Notes: generated by a model not told the origin, from the letters alone. 42,972 nt of DNA from Edaphobacter sp. (GCA_025462645.1 JAOAPB010000087.1:1-42972), one strand, 5' to 3'. Positions 1 to 9,246 are shown, numbered from the stretch's first letter. Translations and numbers: made by a program.

Positions 1-197
1 CTCACGTTGCTCTTGTCGATCTGCCTGGCCGCCGAATACTGCATCGAGTCTGCCGAGCCGCCGTAGTCGCTCCACGAGGAGTAGCTCTCTTTATGCGACT
101 TGGCAGAGGTCGCTCTCGTCGTGGTGAAAACCGCAAGGCTCACAAAACCAGACACCAAAGATAGCCGAAGCAGCAAACGTGCATTTTTCCTATACAT
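1..197 (-). CDS. PQQ-dependent (quinoprotein) dehydrogenase, N-terminal fragment, cut by window edge
   Basis: The first 65 residues are visible; the gene runs off the left end. Translation from the ATG at 197 gives a basic, hydrophobic export signal (MYRKNARLLLRLSLVSGFVS...), then the segment WSDYGGSADSMQYSAARQID at about residues 43-62. That 'W..YGG....QYSAL.QI...NV' pattern is typical of the start of the beta-propeller of PQQ-dependent glucose/alcohol dehydrogenases. Such enzymes oxidise sugars or alcohols in the periplasm and pass electrons to quinone. The start is preceded by a purine-rich GAAAGAGA. It lies 31 bp behind the TIM-barrel gene and is probably the last visible member of the same minus-strand unit. 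The substrate cannot be judged from this fragment. Confidence 0.75.
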   Translation of the reverse strand, partial: MYRKNARLLLRLSLVSGFVSLAVFTTTRATSAKSHKESYSSWSDYGGSADSMQYSAARQIDKSNV

Positions 198-228
198 AGT
201 CTCTTTCTATCGCTCGCTTCCAGTAACG

Positions 229-1167
229 TTATGCTCGAAAGGTGTAGCCCAGCTTCTGCAAATAAGTTTTAGTTGTCTGTACTGTTTCAAGCGGTGTCAT
301 CGGTCCATCCTTCGATGGATCCAGTTCAACCAGGATGTCCGGATGCTGGCCTCCGCTCTCAGACATGTCAAGGATGGCCTTGATATCGACTGTACCCATC
401 CCCAAAGGACAATAGCCGGAGTAATACTCCCAGCCCCTGTAGTCCTTCAAGTGCATGTGCTTCAACAGTGGAAGGAAATCCTTCACTATTTTTGCCGCAT
501 CTGCACCACCCTTCTGAAGTTGGCCAACATCCGGTGCGAACTTTAGATTGTTTGTGTTCACTGCGTTCATAACAGCGTAGACTTCATCGCGTGTCTCGAT
601 ACAGGTACCCGTATGCTGATGTAAGCCTGTTCCTAAGCCGAGGTCTGTAACAGCAGCAGCGTAGTCATTCAATGCAGAAATGATGTCAGCCCGGTGCTCC
701 TTGAAGTCATAGGAGTCGCGCTTCACACTATTTGGCGCAAGCACAATAAACGTCCCATTAAATTTCTTGACAACTTTTGACAATCGAATTACCCGAGCAA
801 TTTCATCTTTTCTTTTCGATGGGTCAAGTAGGTTAGGCGTTATATAGCCGGACCGCAAAGGCACGTGATACTTTTCAATCAGAGGAGTCAGCAAGCCTCT
901 CTGATCCCAGCTATCAAGAACCTCCGGAAAAGTTTCAAACGACCAGAAACCTTCGGCGGAGATATCCTTTAGTGCCGGTTCGAGAGTGACATCAGCATCA
1001 GGGCGGGGGAATGTACCCCAGGTGATGCAGGTCTGACCGATCTTCAGCTTCCTAGTCGGTTCATGGTGCTTTGCTCCAAATGCGGGCTTCAGGCTAGGAA
1101 TTGCTAGAGATCCCATACCGAGCGCTAGCGTTTTTACAAAATCGCGACGCGCGATCGTTCCATTCAT
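229..1167 (-). CDS. Tat-exported sugar phosphate isomerase/epimerase-like TIM-barrel protein
   Basis: 312 aa. The N-terminus carries a twin-arginine signal (ARRDFVKTLALGMGSLAIPS, Arg7-Arg8), so the protein should be exported folded to the periplasm. The rest looks like an AP endonuclease family 2 / xylose-isomerase-like TIM barrel: metal-ligand-type segments are visible in GLHQHTGTCIETRDEV, FAPDVGQLQKGG, HMHLKDY and DILVELDPS. A TTG six bases upstream is in frame, but AAGGAG sits 6 bases before the ATG at 1167 and directly against the TTG, so the ATG is the start. Family members isomerise or epimerise sugars or dehydrate inosose-type rings; the exact reaction is unknown. An exported member next to a PQQ dehydrogenase suggests that part of the pathway runs in the periplasm. 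Confidence 0.8.
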   Translation of the reverse strand: MNGTIARRDFVKTLALGMGSLAIPSLKPAFGAKHHEPTRKLKIGQTCITWGTFPRPDADVTLEPALKDISAEGFWSFETFPEVLDSWDQRGLLTPLIEKYHVPLRSGYITPNLLDPSKRKDEIARVIRLSKVVKKFNGTFIVLAPNSVKRDSYDFKEHRADIISALNDYAAAVTDLGLGTGLHQHTGTCIETRDEVYAVMNAVNTNNLKFAPDVGQLQKGGADAAKIVKDFLPLLKHMHLKDYRGWEYYSGYCPLGMGTVDIKAILDMSESGGQHPDILVELDPSKDGPMTPLETVQTTKTYLQKLGYTFRA

Positions 1168-1238
1168 GGTCAACTCCTTACTTTCTGGTGGTATTTTATT
1201 AATCCACTTCTACTAAGTCCGTGATGTCCAAGCCTTCT

Positions 1239-1958
1239 CTATGACTCAACAATGGCAACGGCACGAACCGGAGCTGCGGTAGTATTCACCCATTTAACAG
1301 GAAACAAGCTTAGCGTGAATCCGTGACTCGGAAGCTGATCAAGATTTGTAAGATTCTCCAGGTGATAGTACTCACGAGTGTTCATGACACGATGTGCTTC
1401 CCAGAATTTCTTACGTTCAAACATCGCCCAAATGGGAGGATCGTAAGTAACGGCGTCAATACCCGTCATCTTAATGCCCTGGTCGAGTAGCCAATTCGTC
1501 GATTCGGCTGTCATTCCGACATGATCAGTGAGGTATTTATCGCTGTCTTGTATTTTTCCCGCCCCAGTATGTATCAAGACGATATCCAGCGGCTTCAGCG
1601 TGTACTTTATCTTTGCGAGAGCCTCTTGCATGTCATCAATGCTGATACCAGCCCCTTTTGGAAGATGGCGGAAATCTAGGCAGACGCCGTCTCCATAGCA
1701 GTAGTCGAGCGGAATCGCCTCGGGGCCTGGAGCATCTTCGCGCATGTGGCGGAGCGCGTCCATGTGGGTGCCGATGTGATCACCCAAAACCACCATGTAA
1801 TGCGCCGTCAACGAATCGACACCGTACTCTGCCGCTCCAATGCGCTGAGCGAACCCTTTCCAGGTTTCATACATCACGAGAGCGGGACGTACGACTCGTG
1901 GAAAAGTGATCATCTCGTTGTGTACGGACATGCTCAAATCTATAAACTCTCGTGTCAT
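1239..1958 (-). CDS. cyclase family hydrolase (kynurenine formamidase-like)
   Basis: 239 aa, a typical length for the family. It has the signature DHIGTHMDALRHM, with His61, His65, Asp67 and His71 as the probable metal site of the cyclase/formamidase fold. Members hydrolyse amide or ester bonds or lactones in small molecules, such as N-formylkynurenine or isatin. There is no signal peptide, so it should be cytoplasmic. AAAGGA lies about 8 bases before the ATG. The SDR gene ends 38 bp upstream, so the two are probably co-transcribed. Its neighbours (a muconolactone-isomerase-like protein and an SDR) suggest it opens a ring or cleaves a lactone or ester in a catabolic pathway; that role is inferred. 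Confidence 0.85.
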   Translation of the reverse strand: MTREFIDLSMSVHNEMITFPRVVRPALVMYETWKGFAQRIGAAEYGVDSLTAHYMVVLGDHIGTHMDALRHMREDAPGPEAIPLDYCYGDGVCLDFRHLPKGAGISIDDMQEALAKIKYTLKPLDIVLIHTGAGKIQDSDKYLTDHVGMTAESTNWLLDQGIKMTGIDAVTYDPPIWAMFERKKFWEAHRVMNTREYYHLENLTNLDQLPSHGFTLSLFPVKWVNTTAAPVRAVAIVES

Positions 1959-1996
1959 AAAATATCCTTTGAAATAATATTTTTCCTATGACCGAC

Positions 1997-2779
1997 TTAC
2001 TGAGTTGCCGTAAGTCCTCCATCCAGATACAAGGTCTGTCCGGTGATGAAATTAGAAGCTGGCGACGCAAGAAAGAGCACTGTGCTCATAACATCGTCCG
2101 GCTCGCCAATACGTCCGAGTGGGATTCGATTTATAAGTTGCGAGGAAAATGCGGGATCCGCCAACATCCTACCGACCTGTTCAGTACGGATAAACGTGGG
2201 AGCAACTACATTTACGTTGATCTTATTCGGTGCCCACTCGGCAGACAATTGTTTGCACAAAGTGATCAAGCCACCTTTAGCAGCGCAGTAGGCCGCATAA
2301 CCACGTCCACGCAAAGCAAGCATTGAACGTACGGAACCGAGGTGGATTTGTTTTCCACCGTTGCCTTGTTTGATCATGTGAATCGCTGCCGCCTGTGCTT
2401 GAAACATTGCGCTTTTGAGATTCACGCTGTAGACGTAATCAAACATCTCCTCGGTGACTTCTTCCGCCTTCTCCTCTCGGTTTAACCCAACGCAGTTTAC
2501 GAGAATATCCAGGTGGCCAAAATGAGAGGTTGTTTGATCTACCATCCGTTGCGTATCAGCAACTGATGTTGCCTGAAAGGCAATCGGCCATGCGTCATAG
2601 CCATCGGCACTAAGCGATTGGGCGCAAGCAGCAGCGCGCTCTCCGTTGTGACCAGCTATCGCCACTTTCGCTCCGACACTGGCTATTCCTCGACAAATGG
2701 CTTCGCCAATACCGCCATAACCACCCGTGACTAAGGCAACTTTTCCTTCTAACCTAAATAGTTGATCTATGGGACTCAT
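1997..2779 (-). CDS. SDR family NAD(P)-dependent oxidoreductase
   Basis: 260 aa classical short-chain dehydrogenase. The Rossmann motif TGGYGGIG is at residues 18-25, the NAG-type motif appears as VNCVG near residue 95, Asn120 lies in SVNLKS, and the catalytic Ser149, Tyr164 and Lys168 are present (YAAYCAAKG). The C-terminus [10 protein letters not shown] is typical of the family. It should oxidise or reduce a hydroxyl/keto group with NAD(P)(H). AAAGGAG is 7 bases before the ATG. It lies between the muconolactone-isomerase-like gene (141 bp upstream) and the cyclase gene in a same-strand series. The substrate cannot be assigned; the classical SDR architecture suits a sugar, polyol or cyclic alcohol. 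Confidence 0.9.
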   Translation of the reverse strand: MSPIDQLFRLEGKVALVTGGYGGIGEAICRGIASVGAKVAIAGHNGERAAACAQSLSADGYDAWPIAFQATSVADTQRMVDQTTSHFGHLDILVNCVGLNREEKAEEVTEEMFDYVYSVNLKSAMFQAQAAAIHMIKQGNGGKQIHLGSVRSMLALRGRGYAAYCAAKGGLITLCKQLSAEWAPNKINVNVVAPTFIRTEQVGRMLADPAFSSQLINRIPLGRIGEPDDVMSTVLFLASPASNFITGQTLYLDGGLTATQ

Positions 2780-2920
2780 CTTGTTTCTCCTTTGGGGGCA
2801 ACTACACCTACGAGGCGGGTGGAGTTCTCAATATCTAACCAACTACCCCGAAAGAAAGTAGAACCATGCACCCCATAAATATTTTTTGAGAACTTAGACA
2901 TTTCACTCTTTTCCTGAAGG

Positions 2921-3223
2921 TCAGTGAGTTGCGCTCACCTTGCTCAATCCCATTGGGTCGTTCGGATGGGAGGCTAGGGGATGCACAGTAATCGTTAGAT
3001 ATTGGAATAGTGGTAGAGAAACTAACGCGTTATGAAGCTCGTCACAATCGTTAGCTTTCCAGATACCCCAGTTTTCCCTTCGTCCTGGCACTCGCCATAA
3101 GCGGAGCAGAATTCCTTTATCGGACAACTCGCGACTGCGTGCTGCCTCTTGTTCTCGTAACATTTTTTCCGCTCCATTGCTATCCACGATCTGATCGACT
3201 TTCATGTGAACAAGAAACTCCAT
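2921..3223 (-). CDS. muconolactone delta-isomerase-like protein
   Basis: 100 aa, close to the usual 90-100 residues of muconolactone isomerases. The opening MEFLVHMKVDQI, the middle GILLRLWRVPGRRENWGIWKA and the ending LPLFQYLTITVHPLASHPNDP match the ferredoxin-like-fold family as I know it. In the beta-ketoadipate pathway this family moves a double bond in muconolactone; here none of the usual partners (CatA, CatB, PcaD) is visible, so the substrate may be another lactone or the fold may have been reused. A strong AGGAGGT is 4-5 bases before the ATG. The E1 gene stops 33 bp upstream, so the two look like one operon. Confidence 0.8.
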   Translation of the reverse strand: MEFLVHMKVDQIVDSNGAEKMLREQEAARSRELSDKGILLRLWRVPGRRENWGIWKANDCDELHNALVSLPLFQYLTITVHPLASHPNDPMGLSKVSATH

Positions 3224-3256
3224 GATGACCTCCTGCTATAGTCAGGTTCACTTTTC

Positions 3257-5287
3257 TCACTTGAGGACTAGCAAGCGTCGGACCTCATCGACGACTTTTT
3301 CGGACGTTGGTAGAAGTGCGCGCTGCAGCGTGGGTGCAGCCGGAATTCTTACGTCGGGAGTTGCGACACGAACCACATTGAGAGGCATATCGTTCTCGAA
3401 TAACTCCAGCAGTTTTGCGGTAATTTCTGCACCAAAGCCCCCTGTCCGGTTTGCTTCGTGCAATACGATTACCCTTCCGCCAGCGTTCTTGACAGCGGCG
3501 TGCAATCCTTCGCTATCGAGCGGACAAAGCCAGCGAAGATCAAGCACACCCACGTCTATACTTTCTTCCTTGAGCTTGTCGGAAGCTGCCAAAGCCACTT
3601 GCAGCATGGTTCCCCACGTGACAATCACCGCGTCTCGGCCGGGTTTGTGCAGGCGAGACCTGCCAATTGGTTCTATCGCATTAGAGTAAGATACGGTGCC
3701 AGTTGTCTGGTAGAGCAATCTAGACTCGAATACAACACAGGGATCGGATGATGCAATCGCAGCACGCAAAAGACTGTAAGCGTCCTGCGGCGTCGCTGGG
3801 ATGGCAATCCTCAGTCCCGGAATATGTGCGAGGAGAGCCTCCAAACATTGAGAGTGCTGAGCACACGAACCGGGAGTTGCTCCCTGTTGGGTACGTACAA
3901 CGATAGGTGCTCCCGATCTTCCCCCAGTGACATAGCGAACATTCGCAGCTTGGTTGATGATCTGATCGAGCGCAACCAACATGAAATCAGCCCACATAAT
4001 TTCCACGATTGGCTTCATGCCCATTAGAGCCGCACCCACTGCCGAACCAAGAATAGCGCTCTCCGAGATCGGCGTATCGAAGACTCGATCTGCACCATAG
4101 GCTTTTTGTAGGCCTCGCGAAGCGCCGAAGATACCCCCGGCGTATCCAACGTCTTCACCATAAACAAGAATCTCGGGGCGGGTTGCCAACTCACGGGACA
4201 GTGCCTCATTCACCGCCTGAATGTAGCTCACTGTTTTCGTCTCGCCAATATCACTCGATTTCTGAGGAGACACTTGTGGATTTGGTGTGAACCAAACATG
4301 GCTTTCAGCACTCGCAGCATGTGGAACCGGTGAATTAAGGACTATCTTTTGAACCTCATTCATCTCAGTTCGAACACTAGCGACAAGTTCGTCCAAGGCA
4401 CTTTGGGTGATAAGTCCAGCGGCAATTAGCTTATTCGAAAACGTACTAATCGGATCCCGAGTTCGCGCCTGGTCACGCTCTTCTTTGGGCCTGTAATGCT
4501 CGATATCCCGGTTGTAATGCCCCCACAAGCGCGGCACACGACATTCAATCAGAACAGGGCCGCGGCCCTGTCGAGCACGATCGGCAGCTTGCGCTACAGT
4601 ATCGCGCACAACGACGGGATCCGTACCATCGATCGTCACACCTGGAATTCCGTAACCGCTCGCTCGCTGAGCAATTCTCTCTACTTTGAAGGTCAAGGAC
4701 GTTGGTGTTAATTCCGACCAGCCGTTGTTTTCGCAGATCACCAGAACAGGAAGGCTACGAGCTGCAGCGAAGGCAAGCCCTTCATGGGTAGCGCCCTGAT
4801 TGAACGCTCCATCTCCTAAGGAAACAGCAACAACCTGGCCATTGCCAGAAGCCACGTTCGCCATTGCCACACCACACGCAATTGGAAGACCAGCTCCAAC
4901 AATAGAGTTCTCACCAATGAAGCGCCGTTCCGGGGCCATCATGTATGCCGAGCCACCGCGGCCACCATTAACGCCAATGCTTCGGTGACAAATCTCTCCT
5001 AAAACTTCGACTAAAGACAAGCCGGAGGCTAATGCCCAACCGTGCCCTCGGTAAGTCGCAACAATCTGGTCGAGCTTGCTAAGTCCCGCGAGCGTTCCTA
5101 CCGGAACTGCTTCCTGGCCGGCACAAAGATGCACGGAACCCACGATCTCCGGCGGTATCGCCATACTTAAATCGAGCGATCTCTGCTCAAGTTCTCTGAT
5201 AAGGAGCATCTCCCTCAGGAGTGCGATGGAGCCAAGTCTATCGTCATTCTTTAAAGCCGCAGAAACACTCGAGGTGGAAACAGTCAT
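3257..5287 (-). CDS. thiamine-diphosphate-dependent 2-oxoacid/acetoin-type dehydrogenase E1, fused alpha and beta subunits
   Basis: 676 aa. Residues about 20-330 are an E1 alpha subunit with YRGHGWALA and the thiamine-diphosphate site GDGAFNQGATHEG...ENNGW. Residues about 350-676 are an E1 beta subunit (YGEDVGYAGGIFGASRGL, FDTPISESAILGSAVGAAL, ADFMLVALDQIINQAAN). Alpha and beta are separate genes in most pyruvate, branched-chain and acetoin dehydrogenases; fusions are known in several bacterial groups. It would decarboxylate a 2-oxo acid or cleave acetoin and pass the product to a lipoyl E2. No E2 or E3 gene is in the window, so partners must be elsewhere or the enzyme acts differently. It lies between the TonB receptor (154 bp upstream) and the muconolactone-isomerase-like gene. 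Confidence 0.88.
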   Translation of the reverse strand: MTVSTSSVSAALKNDDRLGSIALLREMLLIRELEQRSLDLSMAIPPEIVGSVHLCAGQEAVPVGTLAGLSKLDQIVATYRGHGWALASGLSLVEVLGEICHRSIGVNGGRGGSAYMMAPERRFIGENSIVGAGLPIACGVAMANVASGNGQVVAVSLGDGAFNQGATHEGLAFAAARSLPVLVICENNGWSELTPTSLTFKVERIAQRASGYGIPGVTIDGTDPVVVRDTVAQAADRARQGRGPVLIECRVPRLWGHYNRDIEHYRPKEERDQARTRDPISTFSNKLIAAGLITQSALDELVASVRTEMNEVQKIVLNSPVPHAASAESHVWFTPNPQVSPQKSSDIGETKTVSYIQAVNEALSRELATRPEILVYGEDVGYAGGIFGASRGLQKAYGADRVFDTPISESAILGSAVGAALMGMKPIVEIMWADFMLVALDQIINQAANVRYVTGGRSGAPIVVRTQQGATPGSCAQHSQCLEALLAHIPGLRIAIPATPQDAYSLLRAAIASSDPCVVFESRLLYQTTGTVSYSNAIEPIGRSRLHKPGRDAVIVTWGTMLQVALAASDKLKEESIDVGVLDLRWLCPLDSEGLHAAVKNAGGRVIVLHEANRTGGFGAEITAKLLELFENDMPLNVVRVATPDVRIPAAPTLQRALLPTSEKVVDEVRRLLVLK

Positions 5288-5402
5288 TGATCGTCCTTCA
5301 TATATGCAGTCACCAATTCACCGTAAAACCTTAGATCGTTAATCGCTCAACTACTAGCCTTTAAAGACAGCAGTTAGCTTGTATTTACATCTATAGAGCA
5401 AG

Positions 5403-5435
5403 GCCTTACCGCCTGTCATAACCACGCGGTAAGGC
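5403..5435 (-). terminator. hairpin terminator behind the TonB receptor gene
   Basis: A perfect 10-bp inverted repeat (GCCTTACCGC at 5403-5412, GCGGTAAGGC at 5426-5435) with a 13-base loop lies 7 bp after the receptor stop codon. On the minus strand it is followed by CTTGCTC rather than a clean T run, so termination may be partial. This would let the downstream E1 operon be expressed at a lower level than the receptor. Confidence 0.65.
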
Positions 5436-5441
5436 TTACGG

Positions 5442-8400
5442 TTAGAAGCTAGCTCTAAGACTGAACTGCATCTGCCTCGGAGTAGAGCCTGGGGTAAGAC
5501 CGGTGATTATGCCGAAGTTACTCCCTCCAAAAACGGTTCCCGGTAGTCCATAGTTCTGAATATTGAACACGTTGAAAAATTCTGCTCTGAACTGAAGCTT
5601 TGCCCTGTCTGCGAAGGTGATTCCCTTGTTCAAAGAAAAGTCGACGTTGTCAAAAGGCATGCCGAGTATGATCCCGCGCCCAGTATTGCCGTATGCGTTT
5701 TTGGGATGGAAAAACACCTTAGTGTCGAATGCCGCGTTTCTGGTTGGGTGGGAAACTTTAGGGCTTCCAGTGATGCTAGCCCTCGCGTAAATCTGGGTGC
5801 CACTGTTACCAATATTGGCAGGATCAATGCCGGAATCAGCGAAGCTTAGTGGAGGTCCTGAATGAGCCGATAGATTTGCATTTGCCTGCCAGCCACCGAT
5901 CACGTACGACGCTATGCCGTGGTTAAGGAAAGGCTTGTCTTTTCCGAACGGCAGCTCATAGAGAGCCCAGCCATAGACGATGTGAGCGATGCTATACCCC
6001 GATAAACCGTAGTTCTGGCTTAGGTCGTTGTAGTTCTGTACCTGCGATGCTCCCCCAGGACCGTTTTCGGTATTGAAGAATCCGCTCGCACCGTTATCGA
6101 GAGACTTAGACCAGGTATAACCAGCACCAAGGGCAAAACCAGAGGTCATGCGCTTTTCCACTCGGGCCTGAAGTGAGTTGTAGTTGGATTCGCCGCGAGA
6201 GGTCGCCATGATTTGTGTGCCTGCCCAGGGAAACGGGCGATTGGCTCCGGCCTGACCGGGCTGAGGAGAATTGTTCATAAGACCGGTGAGAGGTAACCGC
6301 TTGTTAACACTCCCCGAGTACGAGATCGACGCCACGAGACTCGAGCTGATTTCCTTCTGTATCTCGAGATTGAACTGATGCGAGTAGTGGTTTTTCAGAT
6401 GGGGATCGTAATACCATCCAGATTGCTGAAAAGGCGTCGGAACCGCCGGAAGTGCATTCGTGCCGGAAAGTGTAGGGACAATTTGTGTCATCGTCTGCAC
6501 AGGCGAGCCTGTGTTGTTGAAGACGAGAGGAAGAGAAGCATTTGATGGCCAGGCCTGCATGCGGTCGTTAAGGGTTTGGATAGCCCCTTGCAGATTGTCA
6601 TACACTAAGCCGTATCCACCTCTCAGAACAGTAGACGAATCCAATTTGTAGGCAAGTCCCAAGCGAGGACCAAAGTCTTTGTAGACTCCATCGGGACCGA
6701 GATTGGGATTGGCCGCTACAGTAACGTGAGCCGCCAATAAAGCATTGTTTTCGGGAGTCGAAGACGGAATGCATGGGGCATAGACCCCCGCACCTGGGTT
6801 ACAGGGGGGAGGCAATTTCCCCCCCGAAACGATCCAATTGCCCGTATTGGGGTCGAGCATTGCGGCCGTTCCGGCCAATATACGGGGTGACGATTGGCCG
6901 TCCCAACGGAACCCTGCATTGATGGTCAATCGCGGGGTCGCCTTCCAGGAATCCTGGATATAGGCTGCGCTACCATAGAAGCGCAGTCCATTCTGCTGCG
7001 ACTGAAAGCGCCCATTATGGGGCGTGCCTAAAAGCGCCGAGGCGAGCGCATTGCCACTGGCCGAGGCATTCTTCGGATCAGAGGTCTCGGCGGGGTCGTG
7101 AGTAAAGCTCGACCCACCAAAATGGCCACCTGAAAGTCCTGTGGTCCTCTGCGGGATGATCTGTTGAAATCCGAAGCGAATCTGATGATTTCCATGTAGC
7201 CATGTGATATTTGCTGCATAGCTAAGTGAATGGGTGGTCGATCCGCTCGGGCCGCTGCCGCCGATCATATTATATGAAGCGCTCGGATATGTGAAACTAA
7301 CATGCCCGTAGGTCGCCTCTACTCCAGGAAAGCCTGAGGGAGCTGTAACATTTATCGGCTTTGTCTCGGTTACCGTATTGAACCTTCCTGAATACCCAAC
7401 TCTGGCGTCCAGGATGAGGTTCGGAGTGAATACGTGGGTATAACCACCGCCGAAGTTTCTGTTCGTTGCGCTGCTTGCGGCAGCGACATGTTCGGCCGTG
7501 GGATTTAGATTGGATCCAGCGAGTTGGCTATACCGGAACCAAATTATATTGTTGGGTCCGAAGTTTTGGTCGATACGACCATTGAACTGATTGGCATTAT
7601 CTGTACCAACCGCGTTAAGGATCGTGTTGGGGCCGCCTGGTGTGACCGGGGTAAAGTTGGGAGTGTCGCTGTAATTCTTGAGATAGGCCTGATTGACGGG
7701 GTCAATCAGGTTGGCTGGAATATGACGGCCATCACCGCCCAAAAGCTGCCGCGTGTAGTTCCCTGGCGTGCCGGTGGTAGTAAAGGGGTTATATAGAAGC
7801 GCGGGAACCTTGTTGCCTTGGCTATCACTAGTGAGTGAAGATGGATTGGTGAAATCGCCATTCAACTCAGCGGGCGTAGGCGATATGTAGGTGAGTCCCG
7901 CTGCCTTCGAGTACCTCCAGCCTTCATACGCGAAAAAGAAGAATGTCTTATCCTTGCCGTTGTAGAGCTTTGGGATCCTGACAGGTCCGCCGATATCTCC
8001 ACCGTACTCATTTTGGCGGAAAGAGGCAGGGGGTATCGGACCACTTTTGTTTAAATCCGTAAAGGGGTTACGCGCATCGAAGGCATTGTTGCGCAGGTAC
8101 TCCCAGATGGCTCCATGATATGAATTCGAGCCCGATTTGGTGACGAGGTTAACGACTCCGCCCAAAACACCACCGAACTCCGCAACGTCATTGTGGGATT
8201 GGATCTTGAACTCCTGGATGGCATCGACGATTGGCGGAATATCATAAGATCCGCCAAAAGCGGCAGTATTGATGATTCCATCCATGAAATAAAGATTCTC
8301 CCGGTTCCATTGACCCTGTACAGAGGGATAGACAAATGTAGCGGTCGGGAGACCTGGTGCGCCAAATCCAGTACTATAGCCGACTGTTTTGTTTTGAGAG

Positions 8401-8984
8401 TAGTTCACCGCATTGACACCGGGCGCAAGCGTAAGAAGCGCGGTGAAGTTTCTTCCATTAAGTGGAAGTTCATTAACCGTACGCTGTTCGACCACAGTGC
8501 CCAGTTCGGTGGACGATGCCTGGAGCAACTCAGCCGACGCGGAGACATTGACCGTGTCCGATACCTGTCCTACCTGCATATGGAAGTCTTGAGTGGCAAT
8601 CTGATTGACATCTAGCTGGAGTTCAGGACTTGCCGCTGACTGAAAACCGTTCTGAGAAGCAGTAACCTTGTATTTTCCCGGCGGCAAAAGTGGGAATTGA
8701 TAGAGTCCCTCACCGTTGGTTGTGGCGGTCCGAGTTAAGCCACTCTGCGCATTTACCAACGTTACCGTTGCGCCGACCACGACGGCTCCGTTGCCATCTA
8801 AAACGTGACCATTGAATTGACCGGTCGCCGTCTGCGCATGCGCGACAGCACAGAACACAAGCAGTATCGAACAGCAAGCAAGATCTCGCATCTTGATGCG
8901 GAAACGGTTACCCAAGCTTGGCCGTGCCAGTTTAACAAGGGTGCTCTCAAAAATATTGACTCTCCAAAAAAGAAACTCTTTCAT
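5442..8984 (-). CDS. Oar-like TonB-dependent receptor with carboxypeptidase-regulatory-like domain
   Basis: 1180 aa outer-membrane receptor. A signal segment (MRDLACCSILLVFCAVAHA) at residues 32-50 is followed by a carboxypeptidase-regulatory-like beta-sandwich (FNGHVLDGNGAVVVGATVTL...GKYKVTASQNGFQ), a plug domain (VNELPLNGRNFTALLTLAPGV...GSNSYHGAIWEYLRNNAFDARN) and a long beta-barrel ending in ...RQMQFSLRASF with a terminal Phe. The ATG at 8984 has AGGAG six bases upstream; the inner ATG at 8891 has none, so the longer start with a 31-residue n-region is preferred. This group is abundant in soil acidobacteria and imports oligomeric or large substrates through TonB/ExbBD. Its place before a catabolic gene series suggests it brings in that pathway's substrate or precursor. 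Confidence 0.92.
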   Translation of the reverse strand: MKEFLFWRVNIFESTLVKLARPSLGNRFRIKMRDLACCSILLVFCAVAHAQTATGQFNGHVLDGNGAVVVGATVTLVNAQSGLTRTATTNGEGLYQFPLLPPGKYKVTASQNGFQSAASPELQLDVNQIATQDFHMQVGQVSDTVNVSASAELLQASSTELGTVVEQRTVNELPLNGRNFTALLTLAPGVNAVNYSQNKTVGYSTGFGAPGLPTATFVYPSVQGQWNRENLYFMDGIINTAAFGGSYDIPPIVDAIQEFKIQSHNDVAEFGGVLGGVVNLVTKSGSNSYHGAIWEYLRNNAFDARNPFTDLNKSGPIPPASFRQNEYGGDIGGPVRIPKLYNGKDKTFFFFAYEGWRYSKAAGLTYISPTPAELNGDFTNPSSLTSDSQGNKVPALLYNPFTTTGTPGNYTRQLLGGDGRHIPANLIDPVNQAYLKNYSDTPNFTPVTPGGPNTILNAVGTDNANQFNGRIDQNFGPNNIIWFRYSQLAGSNLNPTAEHVAAASSATNRNFGGGYTHVFTPNLILDARVGYSGRFNTVTETKPINVTAPSGFPGVEATYGHVSFTYPSASYNMIGGSGPSGSTTHSLSYAANITWLHGNHQIRFGFQQIIPQRTTGLSGGHFGGSSFTHDPAETSDPKNASASGNALASALLGTPHNGRFQSQQNGLRFYGSAAYIQDSWKATPRLTINAGFRWDGQSSPRILAGTAAMLDPNTGNWIVSGGKLPPPCNPGAGVYAPCIPSSTPENNALLAAHVTVAANPNLGPDGVYKDFGPRLGLAYKLDSSTVLRGGYGLVYDNLQGAIQTLNDRMQAWPSNASLPLVFNNTGSPVQTMTQIVPTLSGTNALPAVPTPFQQSGWYYDPHLKNHYSHQFNLEIQKEISSSLVASISYSGSVNKRLPLTGLMNNSPQPGQAGANRPFPWAGTQIMATSRGESNYNSLQARVEKRMTSGFALGAGYTWSKSLDNGASGFFNTENGPGGASQVQNYNDLSQNYGLSGYSIAHIVYGWALYELPFGKDKPFLNHGIASYVIGGWQANANLSAHSGPPLSFADSGIDPANIGNSGTQIYARASITGSPKVSHPTRNAAFDTKVFFHPKNAYGNTGRGIILGMPFDNVDFSLNKGITFADRAKLQFRAEFFNVFNIQNYGLPGTVFGGSNFGIITGLTPGSTPRQMQFSLRASF

Positions 8985-9216
8985 CTTTTTCTCCTAAGAT
9001 ATTCACCCTAAAGGGCTTCGTGGATGAATTCCCGCTCATTCAAGTTATTGCCTACTTATGCCAGACCCACTCTCACTTCGTATGACATTTAACCCAAATG
9101 ACCGGTGAAATTCATGTTGCGCGCCCTGAGCTACCACGAAATCGGTGAAATCTCTCCACAACTGCTCTGCAATCAAGATCGAGGTTACAAAAAACGCTGC
9201 CCTTAGAACGCCACAA

Positions 9217-9246
9217 TGTATAGCTATCTCGAAGTAAACTTGTCAA
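9217..9246 (-). promoter_or_regulatory. candidate sigma70-type promoter for the TonB receptor
   Basis: On the minus strand a full-consensus TTGACA (9246-9241) is followed after 18 bases by TATACA (9222-9217). Transcription would start near 9210, leaving a 5' leader of about 225 nt before the ATG. It lies in the 514-bp divergent stretch between the receptor and the TPR gene, which otherwise holds no convincing reading frame. Confidence 0.45.
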
